In this document: positions 13,837-24,627 of the stretch, piece by piece
Numbering within the stretch: position 1 is the stretch's first letter
How the letters are laid out: every line of letters begins with the position of its first letter
Assembly: GCF_002869765.1 (NCBI RefSeq)
Contig: NZ_PNOR01000021.1
Coordinates: 13,686 to 77,685, forward strand
Source of the DNA: Deinococcus planocerae
Lineage (GTDB): Bacteria > Deinococcota > Deinococci > Deinococcales > Deinococcaceae
Reading direction: 5' to 3'
Length of the DNA stretch: 64,000 nt
Notes under the pieces: model-generated
Seen by the model: only the letters and a program-made list of their open reading frames with translations
Databases searched by the model: none
Told to the model about the DNA's origin: nothing
Program-made: the position numbers and the translations under genes

Positions 13837-14499
13837 ATGACCGCCGCCGCGACCTTTCCCGCCGCGCCCCTGCCGCCCGCGCCCGAGCGCACCAAACAGC
13901 GCGTCCTCGAACTCCTCAAGCGGCACGGCACGCTGACCGCCCAGGCGCTCGCCTCGGGGCTCTCGGTGAGCGTGCCCGCCGCGCGGCGCCACCTGCAAGA
14001 CCTCCTGGAGCAGGGACTGATCGAGACGCGCACCGAGCGGCCCGGCGGGCGCGGGCGGCCCCAGCACGTCTTCGGGCTCACCGAGCGGGGGGAGGCGGCC
14101 TTTCCGAAGACATACTCGACCCTGTGCGTGGACGTGCTGCGGCACGTGGAGGGGCTGTTCGGGGAGGGGGCCGTGTTGCAGGTCTTCGATGCCCGCAGCG
14201 CGGAGGTGGCGGCGGGCTGGCGGGCCGAGGTGCCGGAGAACCTTTCCCTGGAGGAGCGGGTGCGGCATCTGGCGGCGCGGCTGTGCGGGGCGGGCTTCGA
14301 CGCGGTGGTCGAGCCGGGCCCGGGCGGGGCGTGGTACATCGTGGAGCGCAACTGCCCGAACCTCACCGTCGCGCGGCAGTACGGCGAACTGTGCGCGAGC
14401 GAGTTGAAGATGTTCGTGAACGTGCTCGGCGTGCCCGTCGTCCGCGAGACGCGCATCGCGTGCGGTCAGGGCGCGTGCCGCTACCGGATCGGCCCTTGA
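13837..14499 (+). CDS. SufR-like Fe-S-sensing transcriptional regulator
   Basis: 220 residues. Residues about 18-85 form a DeoR/ArsR-type winged helix (RTKQRVLELLKRHGTLTAQA, VSVPAARRHLQDLLEQGLIE, then RPGGRGRPQHVFGLTERGE wing). The C-terminal half carries four cysteines spaced C-x12-C-x22-C-x4-C (ERNCPN, GELCAS, RIACGQGACRYRI), a layout fitting a [4Fe-4S] ligand set as in SufR-type repressors. Co-transcription with mrp implies control of Fe-S assembly or autoregulation. The regulated sites are not visible here. Confidence 0.82.
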   Translation: MTAAATFPAAPLPPAPERTKQRVLELLKRHGTLTAQALASGLSVSVPAARRHLQDLLEQGLIETRTERPGGRGRPQHVFGLTERGEAAFPKTYSTLCVDVLRHVEGLFGEGAVLQVFDARSAEVAAGWRAEVPENLSLEERVRHLAARLCGAGFDAVVEPGPGGAWYIVERNCPNLTVARQYGELCASELKMFVNVLGVPVVRETRIACGQGACRYRIGP

Positions 14500-14522
14500 C
14501 CCGCACGCCCACCCTGTCCCCC

Positions 14523-15101
14523 GTGACGGCCACGCCCCAGGCCCTCCACAGCCTCGTCGCGTGGCCGCCCGAGGTGCTCGACACGTGGCTCAGGCGGACC
14601 CAGGAGCGGCTGGGCGTGCGCGGCTTCGGGCTGCCGCACCTCAACCTGCGGGCGCCCTTCCAGACCCCCCTCGGCGGCCCCGATCTCGTCGCCGCCTTCC
14701 GGGACGTGCTGCGCGGGCAGGAGGCGTTCGAGGTCCACCTCAAAGGCTGGAAGCGCCTGCCGCACGTCATTTTTCTGGAGTGCGACCTCAGCCCCACCTT
14801 GAGCCGCCTGCACACCCGGGCCCTGAGCGTCGGCCCGTCGAGCCGCGCCCCCCACGACGGTGCCGACTACACGCCGCACCTCACCCTGGGCCTGGGCATC
14901 CTCCCCTGGGCCGAGGAGCTGCTGTGGGACGAGGTGAAGGGCCTGACCCCTCCGGTGGACAGCTTCATCGTCACCGCCCTGAGCCTCACCCGCGAGGAGC
15001 GGGGCGAGGTACTGGAACTGCATACCTTCCCGCTGGAGTGCCCGGAGGAGGCCGAGGAGCGGCGCCGGGTCGCGCGGGGGGCGGAGGCGGCGTCGGGGTG
15101 A
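14523..15101 (+). CDS. 2H phosphoesterase / 2'-5' RNA ligase-like protein
   Basis: About 192 residues from GTG 14523; a TTG at 14496 overlapping the previous stop (TTGA) is the alternative start. Two H-x-[ST/N]-x motifs of the 2H superfamily are present: LPHLNLRAPF near residue 37 and YTPHLTLGLG near 120. The fold is also seen in KRLPHVIFLECD and VTALSLTREERGEVLELHTFPL. The first motif has Asn where Thr/Ser is usual. Members are LigT-like RNA phosphodiesterases or ligases; the substrate here is unknown. It is third in the mrp unit. Confidence 0.75.
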   Translation: MTATPQALHSLVAWPPEVLDTWLRRTQERLGVRGFGLPHLNLRAPFQTPLGGPDLVAAFRDVLRGQEAFEVHLKGWKRLPHVIFLECDLSPTLSRLHTRALSVGPSSRAPHDGADYTPHLTLGLGILPWAEELLWDEVKGLTPPVDSFIVTALSLTREERGEVLELHTFPLECPEEAEERRRVARGAEAASG

Positions 15102-15132
15102 GGCGGGGGTGCTGGTGGGCGCTTGCGTTGGT

Positions 15133-15245
15133 ATGCCCCCCTCCCAACCTCTCGCGGTGCGAGCTGTACCAGTCCCCCACGAGGGGGACTCGCAGAGCTG
15201 CGAAGCAGAGGGCCGGGGACTGGTACAGCTCCGCAGGAGAGGAGG
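15133..15245. repeat. Family C dispersed repeat, copy 2, forming a long hairpin
   Basis: Shares ctctcgcggtgcgagctgta and the following ccagtcccccac with copy 1. It also contains its own reverse arm ggggactggtacagctccgc, so gagctgtaccagtcccc (15159 on) pairs with it over about 17 bp. It fills the gap between two convergent genes and could terminate transcription from both sides. Confidence 0.8.
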
Positions 15246-15350
15246 CACACGTCACCGCCCCACCCAGCTCCACGACTAACCTCCCCGCGCCAAACCGCCT
15301 AACTAAAACCAGGCCACCCGCGAGAGCAGCCCGGCTTTCCCTCCAACCGC

Positions 15351-16445
<1,095 letters not shown>

Positions 16446-16457
16446 TCCCGCAGTGTA
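16446..16457 (-). promoter_or_regulatory. -10 box TACACT for aroG
   Basis: Minus-strand TACACT (16452-16457), then gcggga and ATG 16445. The spacing implies a leaderless aroG mRNA, so a transcribed leader peptide or riboswitch is unlikely here. Confidence 0.6.
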
Positions 16458-16522
16458 GGAAAGCCGCCCCCCGCAGGCCCCAGGCCGTGCTAGTCAATTG
16501 AAAAGACTTGTCCAGGTCCGGG

Positions 16523-16951
16523 TCAGGGACTCGGCGTCAGCCCCTCGCGCCCCGGCTCCGGCGTGTTCACCATATGGGCCGCCACCCGGGCGAGCGTCGC
16601 GTACAGTTCGCGGGCCTCGGCCTCCCCGATCTCCGGTGTCTCGCGCAGGGCGGCGTTCATGCACCCCAGCCACGCGCGGGCCCGCGTGGGCGTGATCTCG
16701 TGCGGAAGGTGCCGGGCGCGCAACCGGGGATGCCCGAACCGCTCGTGGTAGAGGGGCGGGCCGCCCAGAAAACCCGTCAGGAAGGCGAGCTGCTTCTCGG
16801 CGGTCAGGGTCAGGTCGGCGGGGAAGATGGGCGCGAGGTCGGGGTCACGGGCGACGCGGGCGTAGAAGCGCCGCACGAGCGCCGCGAGCACCTCCGGGCC
16901 GATGCGGTCGTACAGGCTGCCGCCCTCGGTGAGGGTCAGAGGGGCCGTCAT
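16523..16951 (-). CDS. Group II truncated haemoglobin (GlbO-like)
   Basis: 142 residues. The group II signature is clear: LYDRIGPEVLAALVRRFYARV, APIFPAD, then ERFGHPRLRARHLPHEITPT with the proximal His, and RAWLGCM with the G8 Trp. It binds haem and O2/NO; roles in oxygen delivery, peroxidase activity or NO detoxification are known for the group. A single gene with its own promoter. Confidence 0.92.
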   Translation of the reverse strand: MTAPLTLTEGGSLYDRIGPEVLAALVRRFYARVARDPDLAPIFPADLTLTAEKQLAFLTGFLGGPPLYHERFGHPRLRARHLPHEITPTRARAWLGCMNAALRETPEIGEAEARELYATLARVAAHMVNTPEPGREGLTPSP

Positions 16952-16964
16952 GGGAGTCAGGGTA
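16952..16964 (-). promoter_or_regulatory. -10 box TACCCT for the haemoglobin gene
   Basis: Minus-strand TACCCT (16959-16964), seven bases (gactccc), ATG 16951. Confidence 0.6.
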
Positions 16965-17014
16965 GCGCGGGGAGGAGGCCCGGCCTCCCGCGAGGCTCAC
17001 AGACGACAGAGAAA

Positions 17015-17046
17015 GGGCGCGGGCCTCCATCTCCTCGCCCGCGCCC
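17015..17046 (-). terminator. Terminator after the MBL gene at 17066
   Basis: Perfect 10-bp stem gggcgcgggc/gcccgcgccc with a 12-nt loop. On the minus strand it runs into tttct. It lies 20 bp past the stop of the minus-strand MBL gene. Confidence 0.75.
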
Positions 17047-17065
17047 TCCTCATGTCAGGCCCCGC

Positions 17066-18070
17066 TCAGCTCCACTGCCACACCGTCGGCTCGAACTCGT
17101 AGTTCCCCGCGACAATCCGGCGGATGTGCCCGAGGGCCGGGAAGGGGAAGTGGTAGCCCGTCACCCACATCTTGTCGGCGACCGCCTGATCGAAGAGGCG
17201 CTGGCGGGTGCGGGCGGCGAGGGGGCCGTTGGTGTCGAAGCCGATGTAGGCGCCCCGGTGCCGCAGGCTGAGGAGGAAGTGCCCGGCGGCGTCCCCAAAG
17301 ACCATCAGGCCCTGATCGCCGCTCCCGCCGCGCACCGCGAGGTGCCCCAGCGTGTGCCCCGGCGAGGCGACGGCGGTGAGACCAGGGACGATCTCGGCGT
17401 CCGGCTGGATCAGGGTGAAGCGGTCGCGCAGGCCGATCAGGTTGGCCTGCACGGCGGCGTTGGGGCTGGCCTGGGTGGTCCAGAACTGGAACTCCGAGGC
17501 GCCCATGACGTGCCGCGCGCCGGGGAAGGTGGGCTGCCCGCCCGTCGTCAGGCCGCCGATGTGGTCGGGGTGCCCGTGGGTGATGAACACCGTGTCGATG
17601 GCCGCCGGGTCGATGCCCGCCCGGCGCAGGTTGGCGACGAGCTGCCCGTTCGCGCCGCCGCGCCCGGTGTCGATCAGGACGCGGTTTCTCCCCGTCTCGA
17701 TGACCACCGGGTTGAAGTGGTTGACCGTGTTCGTGGCGGGCACCCCGTACTCGGCGAGGGTCGCGGTGAACTCCTCCTGGCGGCCCGGATTGGCCCCCCA
17801 AGTCGGCAGCAGGGCGGCAAGCGGGGCGGTGCCGTCGCTCACGACGTAGACGGTGAAGTCGCCGACCCGCTGGCGGTAGAAGCCGTTGCCGTTGAGGGGC
17901 GCGGCTGGGGTGGTCGGGGCCGCCTGCGCGGGGGCCGCCGTCTGCGCGCGGGCGAGGGGCGCGGCGGCGGTGACGAGGCCCGCCACCCCCAGCAGGCGCA
18001 GGGTGTCGCGGCGGTTGACGGGTTTCTCGGCGGCTTCGGGCGGGGCGGGCGGCTGGGGCTGGTCGCTCAT
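17066..18070 (-). CDS. Tat-exported metallo-beta-lactamase-fold hydrolase
   Basis: 334 residues. A twin-arginine signal (NRRDTLRLLGVAGLVTAAAPLARA) precedes an MBL domain: the zinc motif THGHPDHIGG, LIDTGRGGAN before it, ASPGHTLGH and MVFGDAAGH after it, and a final His in VTGYHFPFPALGH. The full set of MBL zinc ligands is visible. Arg-Arg export implies a folded metalloenzyme outside the membrane. The substrate is unknown; lactonase, quorum-quenching and phosphodiesterase activities all occur in this fold. Shine-Dalgarno aggagg precedes ATG 18070. Confidence 0.88.
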   Translation of the reverse strand: MSDQPQPPAPPEAAEKPVNRRDTLRLLGVAGLVTAAAPLARAQTAAPAQAAPTTPAAPLNGNGFYRQRVGDFTVYVVSDGTAPLAALLPTWGANPGRQEEFTATLAEYGVPATNTVNHFNPVVIETGRNRVLIDTGRGGANGQLVANLRRAGIDPAAIDTVFITHGHPDHIGGLTTGGQPTFPGARHVMGASEFQFWTTQASPNAAVQANLIGLRDRFTLIQPDAEIVPGLTAVASPGHTLGHLAVRGGSGDQGLMVFGDAAGHFLLSLRHRGAYIGFDTNGPLAARTRQRLFDQAVADKMWVTGYHFPFPALGHIRRIVAGNYEFEPTVWQWS

Positions 18071-18177
18071 GGGTGAATCCTCCTGGGGGTGCGGTGTCCC
18101 TTCGACATTAAACGGTCAACCCGGCTCCATGTGTGCGGTCGCCTTCGATGTTCGTTCAGGCTGGCGTGATTCCGCGC

Positions 18178-18810
18178 CTACCGGGGCTGGCCGCGCCTCA
18201 GCCCGTAGAGCGCGAGCCCCGCCGCCATCGCCGGGCCGCTGCCGAGCGCGAAGACGAGGGTGCCCCAGCCCACCAGCCCGCCGAGCGCCCACCCGAGGGC
18301 GAGCACGGCGAGTTCGATCCCGGTGCGCACCCGGGCCACGTCCCAGCCCGTCACCCGGCTCAGGCCCAGGATCAGCCCGTCGCGCGGCCCGGCCCCCAGC
18401 CCGGCGGCGACGTAGGTGCCCGTGGCGAGCCCCAGCAGCCCCACCCCGAGGAGGAACTGCGCCCAGCGCCCGCCCAGGGTCGCAGGGTCGGGCACCAGCG
18501 ACCCCAGCACATCGAGGAACAGGCCGATCAGGAGGACGTTGATCACGGTTCCCGGGCCGATGGGCTCCCGCAGCCGCAGCGCCGTGAAGGCGACGATGAG
18601 CACGCCCGTCAGGATGCTGACCATGCCGATGCTCAGCGGCAGGTGCCGGGTGACGCCGAGGTGCAGCACCTCCCAGGGGGCCACGCCGACCCGCGCGTCG
18701 AGCATCAGGCGCAGGCTCAGGCCGTACAGGAAAAGACCGAAGACGAGGAGAAAATACCGCTGCCACACGGGCCGGGCAGTGACGAAGGCGAGCGGGGCGG
18801 CGCGGGTCAC
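18178..18810 (-). CDS. YczE/YitT-like integral membrane protein
   Basis: 210 residues, five to six predicted TM helices (FLLVFGLFLYGLSLRLML, IGMVSILTGVLIVAFTAL, NVLLIGLFLDVLGSLV, FLLGVGLLGLATGTYVAAGL, GIELAVLALGWALGGLVGWG). Motifs are GVAPWEVLHLG and GAGPRDGLILGLSR, typical of the YczE/YyaS/YitT family of uncharacterised membrane proteins. GTG 18810 is selected by the -10 box just upstream. No partner gene. Confidence 0.78.
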   Translation of the reverse strand: MTRAAPLAFVTARPVWQRYFLLVFGLFLYGLSLRLMLDARVGVAPWEVLHLGVTRHLPLSIGMVSILTGVLIVAFTALRLREPIGPGTVINVLLIGLFLDVLGSLVPDPATLGGRWAQFLLGVGLLGLATGTYVAAGLGAGPRDGLILGLSRVTGWDVARVRTGIELAVLALGWALGGLVGWGTLVFALGSGPAMAAGLALYGLRRGQPR

Positions 18811-18823
18811 GCGGGCGAGGGTA
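18811..18823 (-). promoter_or_regulatory. -10 box TACCCT deciding GTG 18810
   Basis: Minus-strand TACCCT (18818-18823), seven bases (cgcccgc), GTG 18810. Confidence 0.6.
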
Positions 18824-18864
18824 GCACCCCCTCCTCCGCCTCACCGTCAGGCGGCGCTCCACGG

Positions 18865-18870
18865 TAGACT
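18865..18870 (+). promoter_or_regulatory. -10 box TAGACT upstream of ychF
   Basis: TAGACT with predicted +1 near 18877 gives a leader of about 64 nt. The leader carries the Shine-Dalgarno aggaga (18931-18936), so ychF is a leadered exception among its neighbours. Confidence 0.45.
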
Positions 18871-18940
18871 TCCGAGGTTGCACCCTCGACGCCGCGCGAA
18901 CCGGCTCGGGTGCCCACGGAAGACACGGACAGGAGACACT

Positions 18941-20038
<1,098 letters not shown>

Positions 20039-20043
20039 GGGCA

Positions 20044-20122
20044 CCGGGCGGAGGGCAGAGGGCGAAGGCTTCCCGGGCGCCCTCTGCCTTCTGCTTTCGG
20101 CCTTCTGCCCTCCGCCCGCCGG
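20044..20122. repeat. Family B inverted repeat, copy 1
   Basis: Left arm gggcggagggcagagggcga pairs imperfectly with right arm ccttctgccctccgccc, around a ccctctgccttctgc core. A similar element lies at 40424-40500. Confidence 0.65.
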
Positions 20123-20124
20123 GG

Positions 20125-20139
20125 TAGAGTGCCTTCCCG
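20125..20139 (+). promoter_or_regulatory. -10 box TAGAGT for the gene at 20140
   Basis: TAGAGT (20125-20130) lies nine bases before ATG 20140 and abuts the family B repeat. Confidence 0.5.
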
Positions 20140-20727
20140 ATGGCCGACCTGCCTCTCTCGCCCGACGCCGCCCCTCCACCCGCCCGCGAGGGGGTCACGC
20201 TCGTCGTGACGGAGTTCGTGCGGCCCTCGCGGGTGCCCGAGTACGAGGCGTGGGCCTCCGACCTCCACGCCCGGGCCGCGCGGCAGGCGGGCTTCGTGGG
20301 GGTTCACGTGTTGCGGGGCCAGGAAGGCACTCTGGCCGAGTACGTGACGCTGGTGCGCTTCGCCTCGCCGGGGGCGCTGGCGGCGTGGCGGGCGTCTCCC
20401 GACTATCAGGCGGCCCTGGAGCGGTTGCCCGAGTTCACGGCGGGCGAGGTCGACTACCGCGAGTCGGTGGGGCTGGAGGCGTGGTTCGACCGCCCGGCCC
20501 GGCCCACCGCCGCGCCGCCCCTCTGGAAGAACGTGGTGCTGGGCTTCGCGGGCGTGTATCCCCTGATCCTGCTGTTCACGTGGTTGTGCCGCCCGCTCGT
20601 GCAGGGCTGGCCGTGGTGGGCCGCGATCCTGCCCTCGGCGCTGCTGGCGACCGTCTTCCTGAACTGGCCGGTGCTGCCGCTGCTCTCGCGTCTGTTGCGC
20701 GGGTGGCTGTACCCCGAGCGCCGCTAG
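20140..20727 (+). CDS. ABM-type monooxygenase-fold domain fused to two membrane helices
   Basis: 195 residues. Residues about 18-115 form a ferredoxin-like antibiotic-biosynthesis-monooxygenase domain (VTLVVTEFVRPSRVPEYEAW, ARQAGFVGVHVLRGQ, YVTLVRFASPGALAAWRASPDY). Two TM helices follow (NVVLGFAGVYPLILLFTWL, WAAILPSALLATVFLNWPVL) and a short basic tail. Stand-alone ABM proteins oxidise quinones or haem; the membrane tether suggests a quinone-like substrate, which is inference. The gene ends four bases from the convergent MBL gene. Confidence 0.78.
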   Translation: MADLPLSPDAAPPPAREGVTLVVTEFVRPSRVPEYEAWASDLHARAARQAGFVGVHVLRGQEGTLAEYVTLVRFASPGALAAWRASPDYQAALERLPEFTAGEVDYRESVGLEAWFDRPARPTAAPPLWKNVVLGFAGVYPLILLFTWLCRPLVQGWPWWAAILPSALLATVFLNWPVLPLLSRLLRGWLYPERR

Positions 20728-20731
20728 CCCT

Positions 20732-21418
20732 TTAGTTTTCCAGCCGGGCCACAGCGCCCCGCATGGCCGGGACGGGGTTCTCCACCACCCGCCCGTGACC
20801 GGGAGCGAGCCGGGCCGGATTCAGGTCGGCGAGGCGGCGGGCGCTGGCAAGAGCCGTGGGCGCGTGCCACGTGGCGAGGGCCGGGAAGGGGAAGATCGGG
20901 CGGCGCTCGCTGACGACGGTCACGCCGCCGACGGTGTGGTAGGCATCTCCCGCGATCAGGGTGCCGTCGCGCGTGTCGAGGAGGGCAATCTGGCCGGGAG
21001 TGTGGCCGGGCGCGGCGACGACCTCCAAACTCCTCACCCGGTCGCCCTGGTGGAGAGGCCGCACGGGGACGGTGCTGGGACGCCAGCCGCCGCGCAGGGG
21101 AGAGAGGGGCTCGTCCGGGTCGAGTTGCCTTTCGTCCCGCAGCAGGCGCACTTCCCGGGAGGAGAGCAGGACGGGAACATCGGGCAGGGCCGCGTGCAGC
21201 GCCCCGAGACTCCCGGTGTGGTCCACGTGCGCGTGCGTCAGGACGATGCGGCGGATGGGTTGCCCGAGCGTCCGAGCCGCCTTCAGGATGCCGGGCGCAC
21301 TTCCGCCGATCCCGGTGTCCACCAGCGTCAGACCGTCCTTTTCTCCCACCAGATAGACGTTGACGAGACCCAAACGGGTGAGCCGACGAAGATACGGACC
21401 GTGACGGGTGTGCCGCAT
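20732..21418 (-). CDS. Metallo-beta-lactamase-fold hydrolase
   Basis: 228 residues. ATG 21418 is preferred over the upstream in-frame ATG 21436 because aaggagg stands about seven bases before it. Zinc motif THAHVDHTGS, preceded by LVDTGIGGSAPGI and followed by APGHTPGQIALLD, LIAGDAYHT and LAPGHGRV, gives a complete glyoxalase-II-like MBL ligand set. The substrate is unknown. It is divergent from a TetR regulator 93 bp away, which probably controls it. Confidence 0.88.
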   Translation of the reverse strand: MRHTRHGPYLRRLTRLGLVNVYLVGEKDGLTLVDTGIGGSAPGILKAARTLGQPIRRIVLTHAHVDHTGSLGALHAALPDVPVLLSSREVRLLRDERQLDPDEPLSPLRGGWRPSTVPVRPLHQGDRVRSLEVVAAPGHTPGQIALLDTRDGTLIAGDAYHTVGGVTVVSERRPIFPFPALATWHAPTALASARRLADLNPARLAPGHGRVVENPVPAMRGAVARLEN

Positions 21419-21449
21419 GGGGCGCCTCCTTCTCAAGGCAAACGCTCTT

Positions 21450-21498
21450 CGTCTTGAGACCGAGCAACGTGTGTCCTCAATTTTCCGTCGTCAAGACG
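21450..21498. promoter_or_regulatory. Candidate TetR operator pair
   Basis: cGTCTTGA (21450-21457) and its exact inverted copy TCAAGACg (21491-21498) lie in the 93-bp divergent gap between the MBL gene and the TetR gene. The right half-site abuts the tetR -10 box. Confidence 0.5.
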
Positions 21499-21511
21499 TA
21501 CACTGTTCGGC
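21499..21511 (+). promoter_or_regulatory. -10 box TACACT for the TetR gene at 21512
   Basis: TACACT (21499-21504), seven bases (gttcggc), ATG 21512; no Shine-Dalgarno. Confidence 0.6.
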
Positions 21512-22066
21512 ATGGTGTACCCGGCGAAGCTCAGCCCGGAGGCGATTCTCCAGACGGCCCTCGACCTGCTGGAGGGGGGAGGCGAGGAGGCCCTGAACAT
21601 GCGTTCGCTCGCCGAGCGGCTGGGCGTGCGCCCGAGCAGCCTCTACCGGCACTATCCCGACCGGGCAGCCCTGGTGGCGGCGTTAGAAGATCGGGCGGCC
21701 CTCGCGCTGGACGGCGCGCTGAGGGAAGCCAGCCGGGATCGTCCTCCCGGGGAGGCCCTGCGCGCCGCCGCCCACGCCTACCTCGGCTATTCGCGGGCGC
21801 ACCCGCACCTGTACGGCCTGCTGCTCGCCCCACGTCCGCCTGCGCCCGCCGGACCCGGACCGGGCAAGGATCTCTGGAACGTTGTCCTGCACCTCGTCGG
21901 GGCCGTCACCGGGGACCCGGACGACACGGCGGCGGCAGTGGCGTACTGGGCCTTCCTGCACGGCTACGTCCAGCTCGAACGCAGCGGCCAGTTCGGGGCG
22001 AGCGGTCCCCGGGGCGGCTTCGAGCGCGGGCTGGACGCGCTGGTGCGGGGCTTTTCTCCCTCATGA
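21512..22066 (+). CDS. TetR/AcrR-family transcriptional regulator
   Basis: 184 residues. N-terminal helix-turn-helix: SPEAILQTALDLLEGGGEEA, then MRSLAERLGVRPSSLYRHYPDRAALVAAL. The C-terminal ligand domain has the WHG-type features FLHGYVQLERSGQFG and a final arginine-rich helix. It is likely to repress itself and the divergent MBL hydrolase through the inverted sites between them. The inducer is unknown. Confidence 0.9.
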   Translation: MVYPAKLSPEAILQTALDLLEGGGEEALNMRSLAERLGVRPSSLYRHYPDRAALVAALEDRAALALDGALREASRDRPPGEALRAAAHAYLGYSRAHPHLYGLLLAPRPPAPAGPGPGKDLWNVVLHLVGAVTGDPDDTAAAVAYWAFLHGYVQLERSGQFGASGPRGGFERGLDALVRGFSPS

Positions 22067-22130
22067 CGAGAGGGGCGGGGACCACCTCTCCCCCACCCCC
22101 TCCCTGGCCTTCTGACTTCGACCCTCCGCC

Positions 22131-23239
<1,109 letters not shown>

Positions 23240-23243
<4 letters not shown>

Positions 23244-24550
23244 GCCTTTACCCCCTGCCCGGCCAGCGACCGCGCCGCCCGCGCGAAACTCTCCCCGCGC
23301 GCCCGGTAGTCGCGGAACAGGTCGAAGCTCGTCCCGACCGGCGCGAGAAGCACCGTGCCCCGCCCGCCCGGTCCGCCCAGCGCGGCGAGGCCCAGGGCAG
23401 CGGCCCGCCGCATTACCTCGTCACCGTCCACCCCCGCCTCGAAGGGGAGGAGATCGAAGGGGAGGCCGAGAGCCTGCGCCATTTTCCCCCCGTCCTCCCC
23501 GAAGGCGATGACCCGCGTCACCCGGCCCCGCGCCGCCTCCCTCAACGGAGCGAGGTCAGCCCCCTTGTCCCGCCCGCCGACGAGCCAGGCAACCGGAGGC
23601 GTGGCGCGCGTGAGGGCGGCCTCCACCGCGATGGTGCGGGTGGCGATGGAGTCCTCGATAAACCGCACCTCTCCCACGCGGGCGACCGTCTCGAAGCGGC
23701 CCGCGACCGGGCGGGCGGTGCGGAGAGCTTCGGCCAGCGTCTCCACGTCGGGCACCCGGCCCAGCCGCTCCAGCAGGGCCTCGGCGGCGAGGACGGCGGC
23801 GGCGGCGTTGGCGGGGTGGAGGCCTTCGGGGAGGTCGGCGGCGGGCAGCACCTCCCGGCCATCCGCCAGGGAGATTCGCTCGGGAGAGAAGGTCCGCACG
23901 ATGGCGCGGGTGGGCACGTTCAGCCCCGCCGGGACGACGAGCACGTCCCCCTCCTCCTGCCCCGCCGTGATATTCAGTTTTGCCGCGTGGTACGCCTCCA
24001 CGGTGCGGTGGCGGTCGAGGTGGTCCACGCCGAGGTTCGTGATCACCGCGACGGGCAGGCGCAGGCCGGGCACCCGCTCCAGTTGGAAGCTCGACAGCTC
24101 AACGACGCCGACCTCCGCCTCGTCCACCACGTCGAGGAGGGGGGGGTCGATGTTGCCGCCCTCGCGCGCGTTCAGGCCGCACGCCCTCAGCAGGTGCGCC
24201 GTCAAGACGGTCGTGCCCCCCTTGCCCGCCGTGCCCGTGATGCCGACGAGCGGGAGGTGGGGGCGCCTGCGGGCGGCGAGGGCCACCTCCCCGATGATCT
24301 CCGCGCCGCGCGACCCGAGCGCGAGCAGGTCGGGGTGGTCGATGGGCACGCCGGGGGCGGCCACGACCGTCCCGTAGGTCCCCGCCGCGTCGCCCTGCGC
24401 GAAGCCCAGCTCCCGCATGAGCGCCCTATCCTCGTCCGAGGGCCGCGCGTCGTGCCACTCGGCGCTCATCCCCTCCCGCGCGAGAAACCGCGCCACCCCC
24501 CGCCCGCTTCGCCCCAAGCCGTACAGCAACACCTTTCGCCCCCCATTCAC
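23240..24550 (-). CDS. murD: UDP-N-acetylmuramoylalanine--D-glutamate ligase MurD
   Basis: 436 residues from GTG 24550. It has an N-terminal Rossmann domain (KVLLYGLGRSGRGVARFL), a central Mur ligase ATPase domain (GITGTAGKGGTTVLTAHLL, EVGVVELSSFQLERV, VITNLGVDHLDRHRTVEAYHAAK) and a C-terminal domain (EDSIATRTIAVEAAL, LVGGRDKGADL, GTVLLAPVGTSFDLFRDYRARGESFARA). It adds D-Glu to UDP-MurNAc-L-Ala in the cytosol. The P-loop has Gly-Gly where Mur ligases normally have Ser/Thr after the Lys; all else looks normal. It is coupled to ftsW. Confidence 0.94.
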
Positions 24551-24562
24551 GCTCCCAACATA
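24551..24562 (-). promoter_or_regulatory. -10-like TATGTT for murD
   Basis: Minus-strand TATGTT (24557-24562), then gggagc and GTG 24550. The gggag could also be a very close Shine-Dalgarno, so both readings remain open. Confidence 0.4.
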
Positions 24563-24615
24563 AGGGAAAGACCAAGGGGCGGGGCCGGACGGGTGAGCGA
24601 CGCGGCCTGACCAGC

Positions 24616-24627
24616 TAGGCTCTCGCC
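24616..24627 (+). promoter_or_regulatory. -10 box TAGGCT for the gene at 24628
   Basis: TAGGCT (24616-24621), six bases (ctcgcc), ATG 24628. Confidence 0.6.

Noticed and set aside
24545..24575. RDR/DDR (radiation-desiccation response) motif upstream of murD
   Set aside because: Only the TTATGT half is present; the palindromic second half is missing, so it is better read as a -10 box.
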